Assembly (NCBI GenBank): GCA_034521715.1
Contig: JAXHLY010000003.1
Location: 402,394 to 466,393 of the forward strand
DNA: 64,000 nt
Origin: Methylohalomonas sp034521715
Lineage (GTDB): Bacteria > Pseudomonadota > Gammaproteobacteria > Methylohalomonadales > Methylohalomonadaceae
Direction: 5' to 3'
The position numbers were made by a program, and so were the translations under genes. The notes below the pieces were generated by a model. The model was not told the origin of the DNA. It did not search any database and saw nothing but the letters and a program-made list of their open reading frames with translations. Below, piece by piece: positions 48,987 to 57,507 of this stretch (positions are counted from its first letter, which is position 1; the number at the start of each line of letters is the position of its first letter).

Positions 48987-49505
48987 GAATCGGCCTCCGG
49001 CTTGTTGTCCGGTGCCGCGGCCGACTGGTCGAGCTCGGCGAGCAGGGTGTCGGTAATGCGCACGGCGCGGGCGGCTATGAAGGCCGGGTCGAAGAAGGTG
49101 TCGGCGAAAGCGCCCTTGTCCTTTTCACGCAGCGGCGACTCATCAACCGAGCGCAGGAACACGTCGCTGCCCAGGAGTGCGGCAGACTGGCGGCCAAGGG
49201 CCTCGATAAGGCGCTGCGGCCGTGCGTGCGGCGATGTCGGTTCTGTCGGGCGCCGTGGACAGCGATTCGTATGACAGTTCGTTAAAGTCGCCGGCGTTGT
49301 TGAACGGCACCAGCATCATGGGGAACAGGCTGCCGGCGTTGCCGGCCGCGGCCGCTATGCGGATCTTGGCGACCATGTTGCTGAAGCTGTAACGGGCGGC
49401 ATGTCTCAGCAGGTCGGTGCCGTAGTCGTCGCTTTGGGCGAGGAACTGGGTTAAGCGTGCATCCCAGATAACGTCCAGAACAGGTTCGACGGCGCTGGTG
49501 TTCAT
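48983..49505 (-). CDS. Unknown phage protein (one frameshift)
   Basis: About 173 residues starting MNTSAVEPVLDVIWDARLTQ, then YGTDLLRHAARYSFSNMVAK. A slip near 49215 restores LIEALGRQSAALLGSDVFLR and DGAFADTFFDPAFIAARAVR-like sequence to the TGA overlapping the NUDIX start. Not recognised. Confidence 0.5.
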
Positions 49506-51372
49506 GCCTCGACCTCCCCGGCGTCGTCGCGCAGCAGGCGGCCGAGTTCGCTGTCGGTGGGCTCGTCGTCGATCTCGGTGCCGGCTTCATCGACGTCGTC
49601 ATCGTCATCGTCATCGTCGCGCTCGCTGGCGCGGCGGCAGAGTTCGTCCCAGGCGGCGCGAATGCTGGCGGGGACGCCGACGTCCTCGTGCGTGGCGCAG
49701 CAGCCAGGCGCGTTTCGTGGCGACCTTGCCGCAGTCGCGATATCGAAGGCCGTATGTGCCGCCGCCTATTGCGGCCTGTTGTTCGGCCTCCTCGGGGTCA
49801 ATGCCGGATCGTTCGAACAGCCTGTCGAGGGCGGCGCCGGTGTGCATGGCGAGGAAGGTTGCGTCGATGCGGTACGCGGCATCGAGGTTGACCTGCATGT
49901 ACCGGGCGAGCTGGACGAGCGGCGCCTGGCTCATGCCCTGCACGGCGGCGATGGCCAGGCTGTGGCCGGCTGCGGCGTGGCGCCGGTTCGTCCCAGTCGA
50001 TACCGAGGAAGTCGGCCAGGCACTGGCGGCCGGCGGCCGCGGCGACTTCCAGCGGCAGTTTGTTGCAGTCGTCGTCCAGCGGGCCCATGTACCGCAGGGC
50101 GCTGTCCGGCGCCTGGTGGGCGAGCCAGAGCATGATGCGGCGGCGCGGGTCGTCGAGACGGCCGGCGCTGTCCGGGTCCATGGCGGCGAGGATGTCGACC
50201 AGGTGGCGGCGCAGCCAGCGCGCCGGAGTGCGGCTGTTCCGGGTCGACGTAGTCGGTGAGGTAGCCGATGATCTTCTGCTGCAGCGGGCCGTCGGCGCGG
50301 CTGTTGCCGGCGGCCGCGGGTCCGGCGGTGGCGGCCGGCTGCTGTTTTTCGCGCTGTTCGCGCTTGGCCTTGCGTTCGCGGGCGGCCTGCTGTTCGCGCT
50401 CGTGGGCGGCCGGGTCGAGGGCGAACTTGAACTGGCCGACGTTGCGGGCCTTGACGGCGGTGGCCTTCTTCGAGTCGAGCTTGTACAGGCGGGCGTCGTC
50501 GCCCCAGTCGGTGTCGATGCGCGGGTAGCCGGCGCCCTCGAAGGCCCGTAAAAGGTGGAAGTTATTGACCTGCACGCGCTGGCCTCGGCTGGAGGTGATC
50601 TCGGGCTGCAGCTGTTTGTGGATGCTCTGCATGACGTCTGGCAGGTCGACGGCGCAGGAGCAGGTCGCGGGCGTCATGCGGCGGTCATCGGCCGGCGGCA
50701 ACCCAGGTCGCACGCCCATTCCGGCAGCTCGGTGAGCCGGATCATGTTGCTGATGGTGCTGCGGGCGAAGCTGCCGAGGCCGTGGCGTTCGAGGAATTCG
50801 GGGATCTTGTTCGTGTTGACGCCGAAGTCGTCGCGCAGGCGGCGCAGGGCCTCGGCGCGGTCCATGGGGTTGAGGTCCTCGCGCTGGACGTTCTCGGCGA
50901 TCTGCGACAGGAACAGTTCGATGCCGTCGCCGGCGGTGGTGATGATGCAGGGGATCTGTTTGAGGCCGGCGATTTTCGCGGCCAGCCAGCGGCGCTCGCC
51001 GTGAATGATAATGAAGCGGCCGGCGGTGCCGTCCTTGGCGCGCACGGTCAGCGGCTGCTGGATGCCGCGGGCGCGGATGTCGTCGGCGAGTTCGTGCAGC
51101 GGGCCGGGTGGGAAGGTGCGGCGCGGCTGGACGGCGTCGCGCTCGATGCTGCCGACGGCGATCAGGCGCAGTTCGCGATACTCGCCGGCGCCGCGGCCGG
51201 CGGGTTTCTTCGCCGGGGTCTTTTTAGCGCCGGCCTTCTTGCGGGCCGCTGCCTTCTGGCTGGTGGTCTTCTTTTTCGGCGCGGCCTTCTTGCGCACGGC
51301 CTTTTTACCGGGTCGCGGTCTTCTTCTTGCGGTGGTCTTCTTGCGGGCGGTTTTCTTTTTCGATGCGGGCAT
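49502..51372 (-). CDS. ParB-like protein with lysine-rich histone-like N-terminal tail (frameshifted)
   Basis: ATG 51372. Residues 2-60 are Lys/Ala-rich (KKTARKKTTARRR, KKAAPKKKTTSQKAAARKKA). The ParB/Spo0J domain follows: YRELRLIAVGSIERDAVQPR, then ELADDIRARGIQQPLTVRA, HGERRWLAAKIAG (arginine-patch CTP motif GERR), IAENVQREDLNPMDRAEALR (ENxQRxxL) and the HTH FARSTISNMIRLTELPEW. Slips near 50690, 50225, 49990 and 49690 interrupt a long C-terminal part (MQSIHKQLQPEITSSRGQRV, YMQVNLDAAYRIDATFLA), ending in an acidic tail. If the ATGA at 50677 is real, ParB would instead end at 232 residues and a second gene start there. No ParA was found. Confidence 0.75.
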
Positions 51373-51374
51373 GG

Positions 51375-51610
51375 GTGTTACCTCTCGGTGTTGTCGGGTT
51401 CGCGGTGCGCGGCGGCGAAACAGGATATGAATTTCGATCACGGCAAGCAGGGATGATCACCATCGGCGTGAGCAGCGGATTGTCGCGTCTATGTCGGCGG
51501 GCATGGCTATCAAACCGGCTCATGTAAACGTAATCGGTGTATGAGGATGAGCCGCCGAGTATCCAGACGATGACGAGTGCAGCGGACAGAATGATTTCGA
51601 GGTTGGTCAT
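51375..51610 (-). CDS. Small single-span membrane protein
   Basis: MTNLEIILSAALVIVWILGG then SSSYTDYVYMSRFDSHARRH: one N-terminal membrane helix and a basic cytoplasmic tail. About 75 residues; the 3' end near the ParB start is uncertain because of a probable slip near 51450. Unknown role. Confidence 0.5.
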
Positions 51611-51612
51611 GT

Positions 51613-51826
51613 TCAGTGCCTGGTCGGTGGCCACTGGAAGTCGCGGTCTGCCTCGCCGGCGTCGATCAGGTCCTTGATGCTCGTCGAGGCTCATGCCGAT
51701 TTTCGTGAGCCAGGCGACGCTGGCGCCGAGCTGGAGCACGGCGAGGTCGTTGAGGCTAAAGCCCTTGCGCTGCATGCGCTCAAGGTATTTCTTGTGCTCG
51801 CGGGCCATGCGTTCGTTGCGGTTCAT
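51613..51826 (-). CDS. Small phage protein, about 70 residues (one frameshift)
   Basis: MNRNERMAREHKKYLERMQR, KGFSLNDLAVLQLGASVAWL, then after a slip near 51680 IKDLIDAGEADRDFQWPPTR. Helical, basic start. Unknown. Confidence 0.5.
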
Positions 51827-51830
51827 GTCA

Positions 51831-52016
51831 CTAGTACCCGGGCGATCGTGTTGACAGCTGCCGCGCAGCAGCACCGCGTGTCAGGCTGTCGCGATAGCCA
51901 TACGGGCGGACGCAATCGATATGCGGGGCACGCCTGACCTGCCGGGCGTGGCGGTTTTCGACTGCCTGTAACTGCTGCCGCTCGAACTCGGCGACGGCAT
52001 AATCACTGATAGGCAT
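51831..52016 (-). CDS. Small basic phage protein
   Basis: MPISDYAVAEFERQQLQAVE then NRHARQVRRAPHIDCVRPYG, 61 residues. The upstream frame MDRLFQFAAFRHEFPIRHPL (from 52091) may be its real N-terminus, joined by a slip near 52020. Confidence 0.4.
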   Translation of the reverse strand: MPISDYAVAEFERQQLQAVENRHARQVRRAPHIDCVRPYGYRDSLTRGAAARQLSTRSPGY

Positions 52017-52094
52017 GAACGCCAGATGCCGAGGGGGTGTCTGATGGGAAATTCATGCCGGAATGCGGCGAACTGAAATAAACGGTCCATTGCA

Positions 52095-52313
52095 TCAGTC
52101 GTGATTCCTCCAGTGGGTGTCGCGGATGGCGGACTCGACCAGCGCGCGCGACTGCTGCGGGGTGAGGCCGGCGGCGGCCATGTCGTTGAGGGCATGGGTC
52201 AGCAGGGCGTTGATGACGGCCTCGGCCGGGACGCCGGCGGCGAGCAGGGCGTTGCGGCTGCCGGCGACGGCCTGCAGGGCGTCGGTGATGTCGACCAGGG
52301 TGACGGGGTTCAT
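52095..52313 (-). CDS. Small helical phage protein, 72 residues
   Basis: MNPVTLVDITDALQAVAGSR and LTPQQSRALVESAIRDTHWR, intact. Starts in an overlap with the upstream stop. Resembles small early-region phage proteins; no function assigned. Confidence 0.55.
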   Translation of the reverse strand: MNPVTLVDITDALQAVAGSRNALLAAGVPAEAVINALLTHALNDMAAAGLTPQQSRALVESAIRDTHWRNHD

Positions 52314-52528
52314 GCGATGCCGCCCCGGTCGCAGGCGCTGCACAGGCCGATGCCGGTGTTGACGTTGTATTCGATCCAGCGGCAGGTGGTGCCGGAGGCC
52401 GGGTCCCAGCAGCCGCGGTCGTTGGTGCAGCCGCAGCCGCGGCAGCGCACGGCGGCGGTTTCCCGGGAAACCTGGCGGCGGCGCTCGAATTCCACCAGGT
52501 CGCGCGCTTCCTGTAGGATGGCCTGCAT
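52310..52528 (-). CDS. Small Cys-rich phage protein
   Basis: In-frame ATG 52528 gives MQAILQEARDLVEFERRRQV then CRGCGCTNDRGCWDPASGTT and a CxxC at the end (LCSACDRGG). Eight Cys suggest zinc binding. The coding pattern extends upstream to about 52600, so the start may be earlier. A copy of the dispersed palindrome lies inside (read as VSRETA). First gene of the leftward early operon. Confidence 0.5.
   Translation of the reverse strand: MQAILQEARDLVEFERRRQVSRETAAVRCRGCGCTNDRGCWDPASGTTCRWIEYNVNTGIGLCSACDRGGIA
52457..52472. promoter_or_regulatory. 16-bp palindrome, parS/NBS-like (site 10)
   Basis: Perfect GGTTTCCCGGGAAACC inside the Cys-rich gene. Confidence 0.6.
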
Positions 52529-52627
52529 GGCCCGGTCGGATTCGCGGCGGCAACCGACGCGGCGCTCCGGGCCGGCCCAGTCGCTGCGGGTGCGGCGGCT
52601 GTCGATGGAAACTACGGAGGCGGAACG

Positions 52628-52871
52628 ATGGAGACGATTGTCGGCGTGGTGATGATTTTCCTGGGTGATCGGGATGATCGGGGCGGTCATGGCGATCCGC
52701 GCGGCGGCGGAGAGCGCCGCGGCGGAATTGAAAAAGCTGCGCGAACTGCTGGAGCCGGAGCTGCAGACGGTGAAACAGGCCCGGCTGGAGGCGGAGCGTG
52801 CGGCGCAGGCCGAAGTCGCGAAGGTCAGGCGGGAGGCGCAGCCCGAGGGCCGGGTGGCGCTGCAGCGTTGA
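52628..52871 (+). CDS. Small membrane/coiled-coil protein, antisense to the leftward leader (one frameshift)
   Basis: METIVGVVMIFL then, after a slip near 52665, MIGMIGAVMAIRAAAESAAA followed by ELKKLRELLEPELQTVKQAR and EAERAAQAEVAKVRREAQPE. An N-terminal membrane helix and a long coiled coil, about 80 residues. It runs rightward inside the leader expected for the leftward early transcript, so the two would interfere. Function unknown. Confidence 0.5.
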
Positions 52872-52920
52872 GTTGCGGTCGGACATTGTCGGTCTCCAGT
52901 CAGGGGTACTGGGACCGACA

Positions 52921-52969
52921 TTGACAACCGCCGGTTGCTTCATGTCAACAACCGCCGGTTGTTTTTTTT
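52921..52969. promoter_or_regulatory. Left operator pair and probable PL
   Basis: Two copies of CAACCGCCGGTTG (52925-52937 and 52949-52961), centres 24 bases apart. On the minus strand TTGACA (52943-52948) lies between them, with the first operator between this -35 box and a weak -10 (GTCAAT), the same layout as the right promoter. It would drive the leftward operon. The second copy followed by eight T also forms a short hairpin (ACAACC-GCC-GGTTGT) that could end rightward transcription. Confidence 0.6.
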
Positions 52970-52976
52970 CAGCGGA

Positions 52977-53405
52977 TCAGGTGTCGGGCGGGTCGCCGTT
53001 GCCGAGCCTGGATTTCATGTTGCGCAGCGTCATGGCCAGGGCGATGTCGCGCAGCTCGTTGCGCTGGGTCTGCGTTAGCCCTTCCCAGACGGCGACGATA
53101 TCGTCGATGACGGCGCGCTCGAGGCCGTAGTCTGCGGCCGTTTCCTGGACCTGTTCGGTGCCTCGCATGGGGCCGGTGCCGCGCGCCAGCCATTCGTAGC
53201 CGACGCCGGTGAGCCGCGCCAGGCGGGCGAGGTTGTCATCGCTGGGCATGGATTCGGCATGCAGCCACGTGCGCACGGCCTGCGGCCGGACGTCGAGCTT
53301 GGCGGCGAGGGCACTGACGCGGCCGCGGCCGGCGGGGAAGTCGACGCGGTCCAGGGCGCGGTTGAGGCGGCCCGGGAAGCTGTTCAGTTCGTCCGGTTCA
53401 TTCAT
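52977..53405 (-). CDS. CI-like phage repressor
   Basis: 142 residues from ATG 53405. LNRALDRVDFPAGRGRVSAL and AAKLDVRPQAVRTWLHAESM form the helix-turn-helix; PSDDNLARLARLTGVGYEWL with ARGTGPMRG is the typical HTH_3 continuation of phage repressors. The C-terminal part lacks a LexA-type Ser/Lys peptidase signature, so induction is probably not by RecA autocleavage. It sits between the operator sets and is transcribed toward the left. Confidence 0.8.
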   Translation of the reverse strand: MNEPDELNSFPGRLNRALDRVDFPAGRGRVSALAAKLDVRPQAVRTWLHAESMPSDDNLARLARLTGVGYEWLARGTGPMRGTEQVQETAADYGLERAVIDDIVAVWEGLTQTQRNELRDIALAMTLRNMKSRLGNGDPPDT

Positions 53406-53443
53406 GGCTGCATTGTAGGCGCGGTGCTGAAAACGGTCAGTTG

Positions 53444-53472
53444 TTGACAAACGCAACCGGCGGTTGCATATT
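53444..53472 (+). promoter_or_regulatory. Right promoter (PR) with operator in the spacer
   Basis: TTGACA at 53444-53449, 17-base spacer, CATATT at 53467-53472. The operator CAACCGGCGGTTG (53454-53466) fills the spacer, so a bound repressor blocks RNA polymerase. The cro-like ATG at 53483 lies where transcription should begin, suggesting a leaderless or nearly leaderless mRNA. Confidence 0.75.
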
Positions 53473-53482
53473 CGTGGGCATT

Positions 53483-53740
53483 ATGGATACCGCCGACGAA
53501 ATCCTGACAATACGCAGCATGCCGTACGGCGCGCGATCGATCTGGCCGGCGGTATCGGACCGGCGGCGCGGCAGGTCGGCTGCAGTTACCAGTTCCATGC
53601 ACCGCTGCTACACGCGCGGCCGGATCACCCAGAACCTGGTGGTCGGCCTGCAGCGGGCCTGCGAGGCGCAGGTCCACTGCGCCGAGATGCGGCCGGATCT
53701 GTATCCCGACGATGTCATGAGGGCGGCGGCATGTCGCTGA
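53483..53740 (+). CDS. Cro/YdaS-like regulator (two frameshifts)
   Basis: MDTADEIL, then a slip to NTQHAVRRAIDLAGGIGPAA and RQVGCSYQF, then a second slip to RCYTRGRITQNLVVGLQRAC with AEMRPDLYPDD. This matches the YdaS/Cro type: AI..AGG...LA..LGVS...V..W...GR.P......IE...G..V....LRPDLYP. About 85 residues. Divergent from the repressor gene and under the operator-containing promoter. Confidence 0.7.
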   Translation: MDTADEILTIRSMPYGARSIWPAVSDRRRGRSAAVTSSMHRCYTRGRITQNLVVGLQRACEAQVHCAEMRPDLYPDDVMRAAACR

Positions 53741-53859
53741 GTCACGTTTCATTGATCCTCCCCAGCTGTAAACCTGTCAGCGCCGCTGCCGGTCCGGCTT
53801 CCATGCCGCCTTTTGCCTTCCCTGGCGACATGCGGACCGGCGACGGCGCATTCTCATAA
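53731..53859 (+). CDS. Small early protein, 42 residues
   Basis: MSLSHVSLILPSCKPVSAAA then GPASMPPFAFPGDMRTGDGA. Overlaps the cro-like 3' end. Low-complexity and short; may not be real. Confidence 0.3.
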   Translation: MSLSHVSLILPSCKPVSAAAGPASMPPFAFPGDMRTGDGAFS

Positions 53860-53877
53860 CAGGGGGGTTGTCCAATC

Positions 53878-54293
53878 ATGTCCAATTCTGCGCATTCCGA
53901 TCGCGATGATTTATTCGAGGATGGCCTCGATTATGCCGATCTGGATGCCGCCATCGTCGAGGCCGGGGGTTACAAGGCGATCGGGTGGAGCTGTTCGAGG
54001 GCCTGACCGCGCGCAAGGCGGCCGAACGCCTGCATCACTGCCTGCATCCGAACAAGCGCGACAAGCTGAGCTGGCCGCAGATCAAGCTGATTTTCCGCAT
54101 GGCGCGCGACCGCGGCGGCGTGGCCGGTATCAACGCGATGCTGGCCGAGAGCGGCTACCGGACCACCGAGGTGGAGCCAAATGCCGAGCGCGCGGCGGCG
54201 ATCGCGCTGGAGATGGACGCGGTCGCGCGTGATCACGAGCGACGCATGGCGGCGCTGCTGCGCCGGGCCCAGATGCTGAAACGGGGGCGCTGA
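53878..54293 (+). CDS. Early phage protein, possible CII-like regulator (one frameshift)
   Basis: About 138 residues. MSNSAHSDRDDLFEDGLDYA, ending the first frame at AGGYKAIG; a slip near 53983 continues VELFEGLTARKAAERLHHCL, HPNKRDKLSWPQIKLIFRMA and GINAMLAESGYRTTEVEPNA. Helical; position right after cro is that of cII-type regulators, but no motif proves it. Confidence 0.5.
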
Positions 54294-54294
54294 C

Positions 54295-54719
54295 ATGGGC
54301 GCGGGCCGGGTCAGAGCACAGCCCAACGACGCGGTCATCCGTGAGCTGTATCCGACCGGCGGCGCGGCCGCGGTGCAGCGGCTGCTACCGTACCTGACCC
54401 GGAGCCAGATATACAGCCGGGTCAAGCGCCTGGGCGTGCGGCGACGCGGCCGCCGCATACGCGGCGACCGCGATTGTGACGCGCAGGCCCTGGCCGGATT
54501 TGACGGCCAGGCGCTGGTGTCGCCGCGCTGCTACGAGATATCCGATATGCGCACGATCTGAGCGCCCGCGAGCTGGCCGCTCGATCCGGCTGGTCGTACA
54601 CGGCGGTGCTTTCCGCCGAGCGCGGCCGGGGCGGGACCAATTACATGGTGGTGCGCGACCTGCTGCAGGCGCTGGGTTTCAGGCTGCGGCTGGAGCGGAT
54701 TAGGGAGGGTGCTTCGTAG
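54295..54719 (+). CDS. HTH protein of the early right operon (one frameshift)
   Basis: MGAGRVRAQPNDAVIRELYP and LPYLTRSQIYSRVKRLGVRR (first HTH-like unit), then after a slip near 54545 DLSARELAARSGWSYTAVLS and AERGRGGTNYMVVRDLLQAL, a second helix-turn-helix. About 140 residues. A DNA-binding regulator or replication accessory protein is likely. Confidence 0.5.
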
Positions 54720-55446
54720 AACAGCGGCTGCCGGCCTACGGGCGCCAGCTGCAGGAGCGGCGCGAGGCGGGCGAGCACCCGGCGCGGGTGTTCGTGTTCT
54801 TTACCGATGCGGCGCGCTGGCCGCGGCCCGCCAGTTGCAGCTCCCTGCCTGTTATCGGTGCGGATGATTACGCGCCGGGGTTTTACGGTTTGCATGTGCT
54901 GGCCGGCTGCGCCGTGGTGGTGGTGAACCTGGCGTCGCCGGTGGCGCGCTGGTGTTTCGAGCGCAATGTGCTCGTGCATGCGCTGTGGCGGCTGGTCGCG
55001 GAGCGACCGGCACGGCGCGGTGGCGCGGTCGCGCGGCTGGCGCCGGTACCTGCGCAGCGAGCGTGAATGGGGTGACTGGTTCACGGCGACACCGGGCGCG
55101 GATCGATGCGTTCCGGATCCTGGTGCACGAGATCGCGCAGGTGACGGCGCCGGTGACGGCGGTGGCGAATCCGGGTGAGCTGGACTTGCTGATGACCGGC
55201 GCCGTTGTCGATGAGCTGGAGCGGCCGGGCGGGTATCTGCGGCCGCGCTGGCAGGCCATGGACGCGGCGGTGATGTGCCGCGGGCTGCTGGATACAGATG
55301 CGCGCGAATTGCGCTCGGTGCACGGCTGGACGGTGCAGTCGGATGCGGACTATGTCGCACGCCGGGCCGGCTGGCTGAACGATTACGGCAGCGAAAGCCG
55401 CTGCCGGCGGAGATCTGGACGCTGTGCCAGGAGGCCGGGCGTGGCG
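54712..55446 (+). CDS. Unknown early protein (frameshifted)
   Basis: About 240 residues. VEQRLPAYGRQLQERREAGE, RVFVFFTDAARWPRPASCSS, APGFYGLHVLAGCAVVVVNL, then after slips near 55010 and 55080 FRILVHEIAQVTAPVTAVAN and YVARRAGWLNDYGSE with LPAEIWTLCQEAGRGA ending in a TAG that overlaps the helicase start. Not recognised; preceding the replicative ATPase it may be a replication partner. The start codon is unclear. Confidence 0.4.
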
Positions 55447-57096
55447 CATAGCGACGAGGAATACCAGGCGGCGAAGCCGGAGGAGGGCAGCGAGCCCGCT
55501 CCCGGTGCGGTCTGTATCGCCGGCGGCAAGCTGCATGATCTGGCGGACTCACTGGAGACGATACTCGGTGGCAATGCCGCGGCCGGGATCTATCAGCGCG
55601 GCGGCGCACTGGCGGAGATATCCACTATCCCGCAGGGTAACCATAAGGAACTGAAGCGGCCGGATGACGCGCATGTGATCGTGATCCCGCCGGCACCGCG
55701 GCTGCGCGAGCTGGGCACGCGCTATGGCGCCTGGCAGCGTTACGACGCGCGATCGAAGAAGTGGCGGTTCGTGGACTGCCCGCGCGACGTGGCGGAGACG
55801 CTGGCACTGCGGGGCAGCTGGCGGCTGCCGGTGTTGACTGCGGTGCTGGGGGCGCCGACGGTGGCGCCGGATGGGCGATTACTCAACCAGGCAGGCTATA
55901 ACCCGGAGGGCGGGGTGTACCTGCATATCGGTAAATGGCGCAAGACGAAAGGGAAACCGACGCGCGACGATGCGGTGGCGGCGCGCGAGACGCTGGAGGA
56001 CCTGATCTCTGAATTTCCGTTCGTGGACGGGCCGTCGCGGGCCGTTTGGCTGGCGGCGCTGCTGACCGGGCTGGTGCGCTGGTCCCTGCCAACCGCGCCC
56101 TTTTTCGGGTTCGATGCACCGGTCATGGGTTCCGGCAAAACGCTGCTGGCGAACCTGGTCGGGGTGCTGATCAACGGCCACAAGCCCGCGGCCCTGACCA
56201 AGCCGAAGGACGAGACCGAGATGCGCAAGGTGGTGCTGGCGGCGCTGGTCGAGGGGGATCCGGTGCTGCTGATCGATAACATCGAGTACCCGCTGGGCGG
56301 GGCCGAGCTGTGCAGCATTGCCACCAGCGAGACCTACAGCGACCGGCTGCTGGGGCAGTCGCGCAATGTCACGGTGCGCACGGCGGTGACCGTGATGATG
56401 ACCGGCAACAACCTGACCATCCGCGGCGACCTGAGTACGCGGGTGCTGTCGGCGCGGCTGGACCCGGGCGTCGAGCATCCGGAGGAGCGCGAGTTCGAGC
56501 GCAGCGATATCACGGCCTATGCGTTGGACAAGCGCCAGGAGCTGGTGAACGCTGCGCTGACGATACTGCTGGCGCACCATCGCGCGAAGCAGCCGGACGC
56601 CGGGCTGAAGCCGTTCGGGCGCTTCGAGCAGTGGTCGCTGCGGGTGCGCAGCGCGCTGGTCTGGGCCGGGTGCGAGGATCCCTGCGAAACGCGCTCCCGG
56701 GTTGAGGGCATCGATCCTGAGCGTGAAATGCACCGCGAATTGCTGGAAAACTGGTGGCTGGTTTATGGCGCAACCGAGGTCACAACGCAGCAGATGGTGG
56801 CCGATTGCAGTGATGAATTGAACAAATCGAATGATAAATACGTCGCTTTGCGCGATGCGCTGGAGCTGATCGCCAAGGACGGCGGCAAGATCAATACGCG
56901 CCGCCTGGGCAACCGGTTCAGCCGCTGGGAGGCGAGAGTATTCAACGGGTTAAGGATTGTTCGTGGCAAGCTGTCGAGTGGTCGCCAGCACTGGCGACTG
57001 GAGCAGCTTTCCAGTGGTTTGGTGGGTTTCAGTGGTTTGCATAGTACCGGATCCGAAAACTGTCACAAAAGTGACAAACACGGGGGAAGCGCCTGA
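55441..57096 (+). CDS. Phage replicative helicase/ATPase (D5/SF3-like)
   Basis: GTG 55441 with AGGAGG 6 bases upstream starts AHSDEEYQAAKPEEGSEPAP; 551 residues, intact. Walker A is APVMGSGKTLLANLVGVLIN, Walker B VLLIDNIEYPLGG, and the sensor strand TVMMTGNNLTIRGDLSTRVL. The N-terminal part (LHDLADSLETILGGNAAAGI, RRYGAW-like segment with DCPRDVAETLAL) matches the region before the ATPase in primase-helicases of phages and genomic islands. The C-terminal VTTQQMVADCSDELNKS may form a winged helix. Likely the replication initiator helicase. Confidence 0.8.
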   Translation: MAHSDEEYQAAKPEEGSEPAPGAVCIAGGKLHDLADSLETILGGNAAAGIYQRGGALAEISTIPQGNHKELKRPDDAHVIVIPPAPRLRELGTRYGAWQRYDARSKKWRFVDCPRDVAETLALRGSWRLPVLTAVLGAPTVAPDGRLLNQAGYNPEGGVYLHIGKWRKTKGKPTRDDAVAARETLEDLISEFPFVDGPSRAVWLAALLTGLVRWSLPTAPFFGFDAPVMGSGKTLLANLVGVLINGHKPAALTKPKDETEMRKVVLAALVEGDPVLLIDNIEYPLGGAELCSIATSETYSDRLLGQSRNVTVRTAVTVMMTGNNLTIRGDLSTRVLSARLDPGVEHPEEREFERSDITAYALDKRQELVNAALTILLAHHRAKQPDAGLKPFGRFEQWSLRVRSALVWAGCEDPCETRSRVEGIDPEREMHRELLENWWLVYGATEVTTQQMVADCSDELNKSNDKYVALRDALELIAKDGGKINTRRLGNRFSRWEARVFNGLRIVRGKLSSGRQHWRLEQLSSGLVGFSGLHSTGSENCHKSDKHGGSA

Positions 57097-57297
57097 ACAG
57101 ACCACTGAAACCCACCAAACCACTGGAGTCCGTCAGGCCCTGCAACAGGCCTGCGAGGGACCTGGCGATTACACCTGATGAGTTGTCCGAAAAACTCTCG
57201 GAGACGGATCTCCGGGATATCGACCAGCGGCCGGATATCTACCAAGGACCTGCGCAGCCTGGCCGAGTATTTCAACCCAGGGGAGGGCAGACAATGA
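57093..57297 (+). CDS. Small early protein (one frameshift)
   Basis: The frame reads NRPLKPTKPLESVRPCNRPA, LAITPDELSEKLSETDLRDI, then after a slip near 57240 TKDLRSLAEYFNPGEGRQ, ending in an overlap with the next ATG. About 68 residues. Unknown. Confidence 0.45.
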
Positions 57298-57507
57298 CAG
57301 AACGGCTGAGGCTGTCGCCAAGTGGTCACCGGATGGGGGAGTCGCACCCGCGTGCGATATTGAGCGACCAGGATGTGGCGCTCATAAGGGGAGCTGCACT
57401 CCGACCACGGGCTGGGATACAAGCGCCTGGCAAAGAAATTCGAAGTCCCAATCTCGACGATTCAGAGTATCTGCACATACAGGACGCGTTATGCAGCCGC
57501 GGACTGA
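57295..57507 (+). CDS. Small HTH protein (one frameshift)
   Basis: MTERLRLSPSGHRMGESHPR, AILSDQDVALI, then an extra G near 57391 and the restored frame RELHSDHGLGYKRLAKKFEV with PISTIQSICTYRTRYAAAD. The LGYKRLAKKFEVPISTIQSI segment is a resolvase/homeodomain-type helix-turn-helix. About 70 residues. Confidence 0.6.
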
